Source of the DNA: Streptomyces halobius
GTDB taxonomy: Bacteria > Actinomycetota > Actinomycetes > Streptomycetales > Streptomycetaceae
Reading direction: 5' to 3'
DNA length: 64,000 nt
NCBI RefSeq assembly: GCF_023277745.1
Contig: NZ_CP086322.1
Location: 6,448,001-6,512,000, forward strand
Positions 57,916 to 64,000 of the stretch are shown piece after piece (positions within the stretch are counted from its first letter, which is position 1; every line of letters starts with the position of its first letter). The translations under genes were made by a program, and so were the position numbers. The notes under the pieces were generated by a model, which was not told the origin of the DNA, made no database searches, and was given only the letters and a program-made list of their open reading frames with translations.

Positions 57916-59256
57916 TCACTCCTCCCCGGCCGCCCGCTCCAGGATGCGGGCGGCCACCGCCGGGGAGTCCACCAGCGGATGCAGGGCCAGTGCCCGCAGT
58001 GCCGCGTCCCGGTCCTTGAACGTCGCGGCCTCCACCGCCGCCCGTTCGACCGCCTTGACCTGCAGCATCAGCCCCAGCTGGTCCTCGCGCAGCGGCCCGC
58101 AGGGCAGGGGACGGGCGCCCGTCGAGCCGACCTCGCACACCGTCTCCACGATCGCGTCCGGCGCCAGCTGCGGCACCGTCGTCCCGTTGCGGACGTTGAG
58201 GATCAGCCGGGCCCCGGTGTTGCCCGCGATGGCGTGCATCAGGGCCAGCGCGACCCGGTCGTAACCGCCGCCCTCCAGATCATGGCTGTCGCGCTGCCAG
58301 CCGCCGCCGGCCTCGCGGCTGTGTGCCATGTACGTCTCCTCGCGCTCCAGCCGGGTCCGCTCCCACAGCGTGTACGCCGCCTCCGGGCCGTCCGCCGCCG
58401 CGGCCCGCTCGAAGAAGCGGCCCTGCTGCTGGTCGAGGAATTCACCACGGGTCTCGTCGGTGTCCCGCAGGGAGTGCAAGGTCTCCCGGCGGAAGTAGTA
58501 GTAGTGCAGATATTCGTTCGGCAGTGCGCCCAGGGCGCGCAGCCAGTCGGCGCCGAAGAGCCGGCCCTCCTCGAACGAGCCCAGCGCGGTGTCGTCGGCG
58601 AGCAGCCCCGGCAGCAGCTCGACGCCGTCGACGCTCAACGCACGCAGCCAGCCGAGGTGGTTGAGCCCCACATAGTCGTACGAGACCCGGCCCGGGTCCT
58701 GGCCCGCCGCCGGGTCCGCGCCGGCCGCCCGGGCCGCCCGGCGCACCAGCCCTACGGGTGAGTCACAGATCCCGATCACCCGGTCACCCAGCACCTGGGA
58801 CATCGCCTCGGTGACCATGCCCGCCGGGTTGGTGAAGTTGATGACCCACGCCTCCGGCGCGAGCGCGGCGACCCGCTCCGCGATCCGCAGCGCCACCGGG
58901 ATGGTCCGCAGCCCGTACAGCACGCCCCCCGCGCCGACCGTCTCCTGGCCGAGCACGCCCTCGGACAGCGGGATCCGCTCGTCCCGGATACGCCCCGCCG
59001 TGCCGCCCACCCGTATCGCGGAGAAGACGAAATCGGCGCCCGTCAACGCGTCCTCCAGATCCCGCGCCACCCGTACCGCGACCGGTTCGGGACGCCCCTC
59101 CGCGAGCCGGGCCAGAATGCCGGCGATCACCCGCACCCGCACCGGATCGGTGTCGTACAGCGTCACCTCGGAGACCGGGCGTGCCGGGTCGTCCAGGAGC
59201 GCGCGGTAGACCAGCGGCACCCGGAAACCGCCACCGCCGAGAATCGTGAGCCTCAT
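57916..59256 (-). CDS. GH4 family 6-phospho-beta-glucosidase
   Basis: This 446-residue glycosidase uses NAD and a divalent metal. The Rossmann start RLTILGGGGFRVPLVYRALL, the metal/substrate motifs VINFTNPAGMVTEAM and GICDSPVGLVRRAA, and YDYVGLNHLGWLR are diagnostic of GH4. Length agrees with BglT-like 6-phospho-beta-glucosidases. Substrates would come from a PTS or kinase route; a sugar kinase gene is transcribed divergently only 66 bases away, so the two are probably one catabolic unit with shared control. Confidence 0.92.
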   Translation of the reverse strand: MRLTILGGGGFRVPLVYRALLDDPARPVSEVTLYDTDPVRVRVIAGILARLAEGRPEPVAVRVARDLEDALTGADFVFSAIRVGGTAGRIRDERIPLSEGVLGQETVGAGGVLYGLRTIPVALRIAERVAALAPEAWVINFTNPAGMVTEAMSQVLGDRVIGICDSPVGLVRRAARAAGADPAAGQDPGRVSYDYVGLNHLGWLRALSVDGVELLPGLLADDTALGSFEEGRLFGADWLRALGALPNEYLHYYYFRRETLHSLRDTDETRGEFLDQQQGRFFERAAAADGPEAAYTLWERTRLEREETYMAHSREAGGGWQRDSHDLEGGGYDRVALALMHAIAGNTGARLILNVRNGTTVPQLAPDAIVETVCEVGSTGARPLPCGPLREDQLGLMLQVKAVERAAVEAATFKDRDAALRALALHPLVDSPAVAARILERAAGEE

Positions 59257-59322
59257 GGGGCGGAACGTACCTCAGCATCGGGCACACTGGCGGCACCCGC
59301 CGGAATGAGAGGGGCGAGCACG

Positions 59323-60483
59323 GTGAGCACTGGTCCACGCGGTGTCCCGACGGAGGTTCCCGAACCCGCGCACACGGGTGCCGTGCCGGCGGTGCTCGAT
59401 CCGCTGGCCGCGGTGCGCGCCGAGGGCGATCCGCGCACCGACGTCTATCTCACCGGCACGGTCTTCCTGGACATCATCTTCACCGGCCTGGACTCCGCCC
59501 CGGTACGCGGTACCGAGTCCTGGGCCCGGGGCATGGGCTCCAGCCCCGGCGGCGTCGCCAACATGGCCACCGCGCTGGCCCGCCTCGGGCTGCGCACCTC
59601 GCTGGCCGCGGCCTTCGGCGACGACAAGTACGGCGAGTACTGCTGGGAGGCGCTGGAGCAGGGCGAGGGCATCGACCTGGCGCTGTCCCGTATGGTGCCC
59701 GGCTGGCACTCCCCGGTCACCGTCTCCATGGCGTACGAGGGCGAACGCACCATGGTCTCCCACGGCCATGAGGCACCGCCCCCGGAATCCGCCTTCGACG
59801 GCAAGCACGCGCCGGGCTGCCCCCCGGCGTCCCGCGCCTGCGTCGCCTCGCTGGTACCGGGCCGGCGGGAGGGCTGGCCGGGCTGCGCGGCCGGCCGCGG
59901 CAGCCGCATCTTCGCGGACGTGGGCTGGGACGACAGCGGCCGCTGGGACCCGGCCGACCTCGCCGATCTCGAACACTGCGAGGCGTTCCTGCCCAACGCC
60001 GAGGAGGCGATGCGCTACACCCGCACCGACTGCCCGCGCGCGGCCGCCCGCAAGCTCGCCGAACGGGTCCCTCTCGCGGTGGTCACCATGGGCGCGGACG
60101 GCGCCTGCGCGGTGGACGCGCGGACCGGGGAGACGGCCGAGGTGCCCGCCATCGCCGTCGAGGCCCTGGACCCGACCGGCGCCGGCGATGTCTTCGTCGC
60201 CGGATTCGTCACCGGCACCCTGGCCGGCTGGCCGCTCGCCGACCGGCTGTCCTTCGCGGGGCTGAGCGCCGCCCTGTCGGTGCAGGAATTCGGCGGCTCG
60301 CTCTCCGCACCCGGCTGGGCGGAGATCGCCGCGTGGTGGCAGCGGGTCCGGATGTGCGGGGCGGGGGCGCCGGAGGAGCTGCGCCGCCGCTACGGGTTCC
60401 TGGACGCGGTGCTGCCCGCGGCGTACCGGCCCGCGCCGCGGGCCCGCGCCGTCCCCACGATCGGCTTCCGCCGGCCCGCCTGA
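59323..60483 (+). CDS. PfkB family carbohydrate kinase
   Basis: This 386-residue ribokinase-type enzyme starts at GTG 59323, with AGAGGGG eight bases upstream (ATG 59305 also in frame). DVYLTGTVFLDIIFTGL and SSPGGVANMATALARLGL form the sugar-binding start. ALDPTGAGDVFVAGF has the catalytic Asp and anion hole. The C-terminal about 70 residues extend past the usual kinase fold. Being divergent from the GH4 glucosidase, it could phosphorylate the sugar that the glycosidase handles; the exact sugar is unknown. Confidence 0.9.
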   Translation: MSTGPRGVPTEVPEPAHTGAVPAVLDPLAAVRAEGDPRTDVYLTGTVFLDIIFTGLDSAPVRGTESWARGMGSSPGGVANMATALARLGLRTSLAAAFGDDKYGEYCWEALEQGEGIDLALSRMVPGWHSPVTVSMAYEGERTMVSHGHEAPPPESAFDGKHAPGCPPASRACVASLVPGRREGWPGCAAGRGSRIFADVGWDDSGRWDPADLADLEHCEAFLPNAEEAMRYTRTDCPRAAARKLAERVPLAVVTMGADGACAVDARTGETAEVPAIAVEALDPTGAGDVFVAGFVTGTLAGWPLADRLSFAGLSAALSVQEFGGSLSAPGWAEIAAWWQRVRMCGAGAPEELRRRYGFLDAVLPAAYRPAPRARAVPTIGFRRPA

Positions 60484-60587
60484 GGCCGGGTGACGGGGGC
60501 CGGCGGCCGCCCTCGGCAGGTGGCCGGGGAAAAGCCTCGGGTGTTGTCGGTGCACCGTCGTACTCTGGTATCACCCAAAGGAGTCGA

Positions 60588-60624
60588 GTGCAGAGAGAGG
60601 GATGAGCAGGCCAAGAGCCGGCCC

Positions 60625-60628
<4 letters not shown>
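60588..60628 (+). promoter_or_regulatory. Two coupled mini-ORFs leading into phoH
   Basis: AAAGGAG precedes GTG 60588, which opens a 5-codon frame ending TGA 60603-60605. ATG 60602 overlaps that stop and opens an 8-codon frame (MSRPRAGP) ending TGA 60626-60628. That stop overlaps the phoH ATG at 60625. phoH itself has no strong ribosome-binding site, so ribosomes may reach it by reinitiation. Confidence 0.4.
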
Positions 60629-61626
<998 letters not shown>

Positions 61627-61637
61627 GAACCCCCTTC

Positions 61638-62135
61638 ATGTCGATCGACGTCAACAACGAGTCCGGCACGGACATCGACGAGCAGGCCGTCCTGGACGTC
61701 GCCCGCTACGCCGTTGCCCGGATGCGTATCCACCCGCTGTCCGAGCTGTCCGTCATCGTCGTGGACGCCGAGGCCATGGAGCAGCTCCACATGCAGTGGA
61801 TGGACCTCCCCGGGCCGACCGATGTCATGTCCTTCCCGATGGACGAGCTGCGTCCGCCGGCCAAGGACGACGAGGAGCCCCCGCAGGGGCTCCTCGGCGA
61901 CATCGTGCTCTGCCCCGAGGTCGCCAGGAAGCAGGGCGAGGAAGCGCCGACGGCGCACTCCATGGACGAGGAGCTGCAGCTGCTGACCGTCCACGGCGTG
62001 CTGCACCTGCTCGGTTACGACCACGAAGAGCCCGACGAGAAGGCCGAGATGTTCGGCCTGCAAGCGGCGATCATCGACGGCTGGCGGGCGGAGCGGGGCC
62101 TGGCCGGCCCCTCGCCGGCCCCCACCGTGACCTGA
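61638..62135 (+). CDS. ybeY: Endoribonuclease YbeY
   Basis: This 165-residue metal-dependent RNase acts in 16S 3'-end maturation and ribosome quality control. The zinc motif [11 protein letters not shown] is at about residues 118-128, preceded by the conserved [11 protein letters not shown] and [11 protein letters not shown]. It is located between phoH and the CNNM transporter gene with short gaps, the conserved phoH-ybeY-corC-like cluster. Confidence 0.96.
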   Translation: MSIDVNNESGTDIDEQAVLDVARYAVARMRIHPLSELSVIVVDAEAMEQLHMQWMDLPGPTDVMSFPMDELRPPAKDDEEPPQGLLGDIVLCPEVARKQGEEAPTAHSMDEELQLLTVHGVLHLLGYDHEEPDEKAEMFGLQAAIIDGWRAERGLAGPSPAPTVT

Positions 62136-62147
62136 CCGGGCGCCCCG

Positions 62148-63491
62148 ATGACCACCCAGCTGATCGCGGTCGCGGTGCTGCTCGTCGTGATCGCCTGGCT
62201 CGCCGCCTGCGCGGAGACCGGTCTGGCGCGTACGACGAGCTTCCGTGCCGAGGAGGCCGTCCGGTCCGGCCGCCGTGGCAGCGCCAAGCTCGCCGCCGTC
62301 GCCGCCGACCCCACCCGCTATCTCAATGTCGCGCTGCTGGTGCGCGTCGGCTGCGAGATGGCCGCCGGCGTCCTGGTCACCTACGCCTGTCTGCGCTCCT
62401 TCGACGAGACCTGGCACGCGCTGACCGTCGCCATCGGCGTGATGGTGCTGGTCTCCTATGTCGCCGTCGGCGTCTCACCGCGCACGATCGGCCGCCAGCA
62501 TCCGCTGAACACCGCCACGGCCGCCGCGTACGTCCTGCTGCCGCTGGCCCGGATCATGGGTCCGGTGCCACAGCTGCTGATCCTGATCGGCAATGCCCTC
62601 ACGCCCGGAAAGGGCTTCCGCAAGGGCCCGTTCGCCTCCGAGGCGGAGCTGCGGTCGCTGGTCGACCTCGCCGAGCAGGAATCGCTGATCGAGGACGAGG
62701 AGCGCCGGATGGTGCACTCCGTCTTCGAGCTCGGTGACACCCTCGTCCGTGAGGTGATGGTGCCGCGTACGGATCTGGTGGCCGTCGAGCGCTACAAGAC
62801 CATCCGCCAGGCGCTGACCCTGGCGCTGCGCTCCGGTTTCTCCCGTATCCCGGTGACCGGGGACAACGAGGACGACATCGTCGGCGTGGTCTATCTCAAG
62901 GACCTCGCCCGCAAGGTGCACATCAGCCGGGACGCCGAGACCGAGCTGGTCTCCTCGGCGATGCGCCCGGCGGTCTTCGTCCCGGACACCAAGAACGCGG
63001 GTGATCTGCTGCGCGAGATGCAGCAGGACCGCAACCATGTCGCGGTGGTCATCGACGAGTACGGCGGCACCGCCGGCATCGTCACCATCGAGGACATCCT
63101 GGAGGAGATCGTCGGCGAGATCACCGACGAGTACGACCGGGAGCTGCCGTCCGTCGAGGACCTCGGCGACGGCCGCTACCGGGTCACCGCCCGGCTCGAC
63201 ATCGGCGATCTCGGCGAGCTCTACGGCCTGGCCGGGCTGGACGACGAGGACGTCGAGACGGTCGGCGGACTGCTCGCCAAGCTCCTGGGGCGGGTGCCGA
63301 TCGCGGGTGCCAAGGCCGAGGTCGACTTCTCCGATCACGCCTTTGACCCGGATCTGAAGGCGCTGCGGCTGACCGCCGAATCTCCGGCCGGTCGCCGCAA
63401 CAAGATCATCACGGTGCTGTGCGAGCCGATCCGCGCGGAGGGCGGGAGCGGGGCCGAGGAGCAGCGGACCGGCGGCCGGGCGGATGGCTGA
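62148..63491 (+). CDS. CNNM/CorC-type hemolysin-family transporter
   Basis: The protein has 447 residues. An N-terminal DUF21/CNNM membrane domain occupies about 1-150, with four hydrophobic segments starting [21 protein letters not shown] paired CBS domain follows (about 200-320; [34 protein letters not shown]), then a C-terminal CorC_HlyC domain (about 340-420; [17 protein letters not shown]). Relatives export or sense magnesium. It lies 12 bases after ybeY, so one operon phoH-ybeY-CNNM is likely. Confidence 0.93.
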   Translation: MTTQLIAVAVLLVVIAWLAACAETGLARTTSFRAEEAVRSGRRGSAKLAAVAADPTRYLNVALLVRVGCEMAAGVLVTYACLRSFDETWHALTVAIGVMVLVSYVAVGVSPRTIGRQHPLNTATAAAYVLLPLARIMGPVPQLLILIGNALTPGKGFRKGPFASEAELRSLVDLAEQESLIEDEERRMVHSVFELGDTLVREVMVPRTDLVAVERYKTIRQALTLALRSGFSRIPVTGDNEDDIVGVVYLKDLARKVHISRDAETELVSSAMRPAVFVPDTKNAGDLLREMQQDRNHVAVVIDEYGGTAGIVTIEDILEEIVGEITDEYDRELPSVEDLGDGRYRVTARLDIGDLGELYGLAGLDDEDVETVGGLLAKLLGRVPIAGAKAEVDFSDHAFDPDLKALRLTAESPAGRRNKIITVLCEPIRAEGGSGAEEQRTGGRADG

Positions 63492-63741
63492 GCCGGCGGC
63501 GGCCGGCCCTCGGATGTGGGGCGGTGGCCGCCGGCCGGGCCGGTGCCCTCCGGGAATTCCTCCCGTAATTCGTCAACGGCTAACTTTTCTCGCGCTTTCC
63601 TCCTGATCCCGAGTGCACTGGAAATGTTCTGAATTCCATGTTTCGGGAAGCTGGATTCCGTCGATCGGGCCATGGAAAGATCTCTCGTGAGGTTGCCTAA
63701 AAAGCGTCAACCGTTTTGCGTGAGAGGGATGTTGAAGCAGA
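63492..63741. other. Gap with GC-rich inverted repeats followed by an AT-rich stretch
   Basis: The left part (63495-63545) has GCCGGC/GGCCGGCC inverted repeats typical of a terminator for the preceding operon. The right part (about 63560-63735) is clearly AT-richer than its surroundings and probably holds the lipoprotein promoter, though I cannot assign clear -35/-10 boxes. Confidence 0.45.
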
Positions 63742-64000
63742 ATGCGTGCACTCGATGCCGCGGCCGGCCTGGTCGTGGTGGCGGCCCTGCTGACCGGCTG
63801 CTCCAGTGGTTCCGGCGACTCGGGCGGCGCCGAGCGCGTCAAGAGCTCCGGGAGTTCGGAGAGCAAGGGCGGCGGAGGGGATTCCGCGGCGAGCGACGGC
63901 AAGCGCTCGGTCGAGTTCAAGGTGGCCTCGGACCAGCCGGTGGACCTGGCCCTGGGCGGCGTCACGGAGAACAGCGGCGAATCCGTGGACATCAAGAACG
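63742..64000 (+). CDS. Secreted lipoprotein (partial, runs off the window)
   Basis: ATG 63742 opens a frame that stays open to the end of the window. It encodes MRALDAAAGLVVVAALLTGC, a lipoprotein signal peptide with lipobox LLTGC (Cys20). A Ser/Gly/Lys-rich spacer follows, then the start of a domain (VEFKVASDQPVDLALGGV). The protein is anchored outside the membrane. The remainder is needed to name a family. Confidence 0.75.
   Translation, partial: MRALDAAAGLVVVAALLTGCSSGSGDSGGAERVKSSGSSESKGGGGDSAASDGKRSVEFKVASDQPVDLALGGVTENSGESVDIKN

Overview
This is a 64 kb piece of high-GC actinobacterial chromosome, almost certainly Streptomyces. Evidence: strong G/C third-position bias, frequent GTG starts, mycothiol-dependent formaldehyde detoxification, spore-wall genes, and a gene order (rne-rplU-rpmA-obg ... 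proB-proA ... nadD-LCP-rsfS ... leuS-degV-comEA-comEC-holA-rpsT-lepA-hemW-hrcA-dnaJ ... phoH-ybeY-CNNM) that I recognise as the conserved Streptomyces core. I see no prophage, insertion sequence, CRISPR array or biosynthetic cluster. What stands out lies in regulation, repeats and unusual starts rather than in a new gene system.

Layout. 0-2 kb: the end of an unidentified gene, a strongly repetitive hydrophobic/arginine protein, and a TIGR03936-type protein that probably starts at CTG. 2-8.6 kb: RNase E/G with very long low-complexity arms, ribosomal proteins L21 and L27, and the Obg GTPase. 8.8-11 kb: a divergent membrane-linked CDP-glycerol-type polymer transferase. 11.4-14.9 kb: proline genes proB and proA around a small conserved protein. 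15-21 kb: a cell-envelope block with two related membrane proteins of the spore-wall group, an M48 protease, two tiny membrane proteins, nadD and an LCP ligase. 21.3-25 kb: rsfS, a CTG-start histidine phosphatase, two identical tRNA-Ala(GGC) genes, two small Cys-rich proteins and a GT87-like glycosyltransferase.

25.3-28.4 kb: leuS behind a leader peptide with three consecutive Leu codons and a rho-independent terminator, an apparent leucine-responsive attenuator. 28.6-37 kb: a membrane coiled-coil protein, DegV, the DNA-uptake pair comEA (with a TTA codon) and comEC, an arylamine N-acetyltransferase and holA. 37-40.5 kb: divergent rpsT and lepA separated by nested tandem repeats, including a seven-unit 33-bp array. 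40.7-50.6 kb: acyl-CoA synthetase with an operator-like palindrome, a multi-domain PP2C phosphatase, hemW, a DUF3097 protein, an MBL hydrolase, and hrcA-dnaJ under a perfect CIRCE. 50.8-64 kb: nitronate monooxygenase-rsmE, OsmC, HIT, RNase Z-like and HAD phosphatase genes, the mycothiol formaldehyde pair, a GH4 glycosidase/PfkB kinase divergent pair, phoH-ybeY-CNNM, and the start of a lipoprotein.

Together the genes serve ribosome and RNA maintenance (rne, rplU, rpmA, obg, rsfS, rsmE, ybeY, rpsT, lepA, leuS, tRNAs), envelope and spore-wall construction, proline and NAD synthesis, and stress handling (hrcA-dnaJ, osmC, mscR). Several genes carry a -10-like hexamer 6-8 nt before the start codon with little or no Shine-Dalgarno sequence, which suggests leaderless mRNAs.
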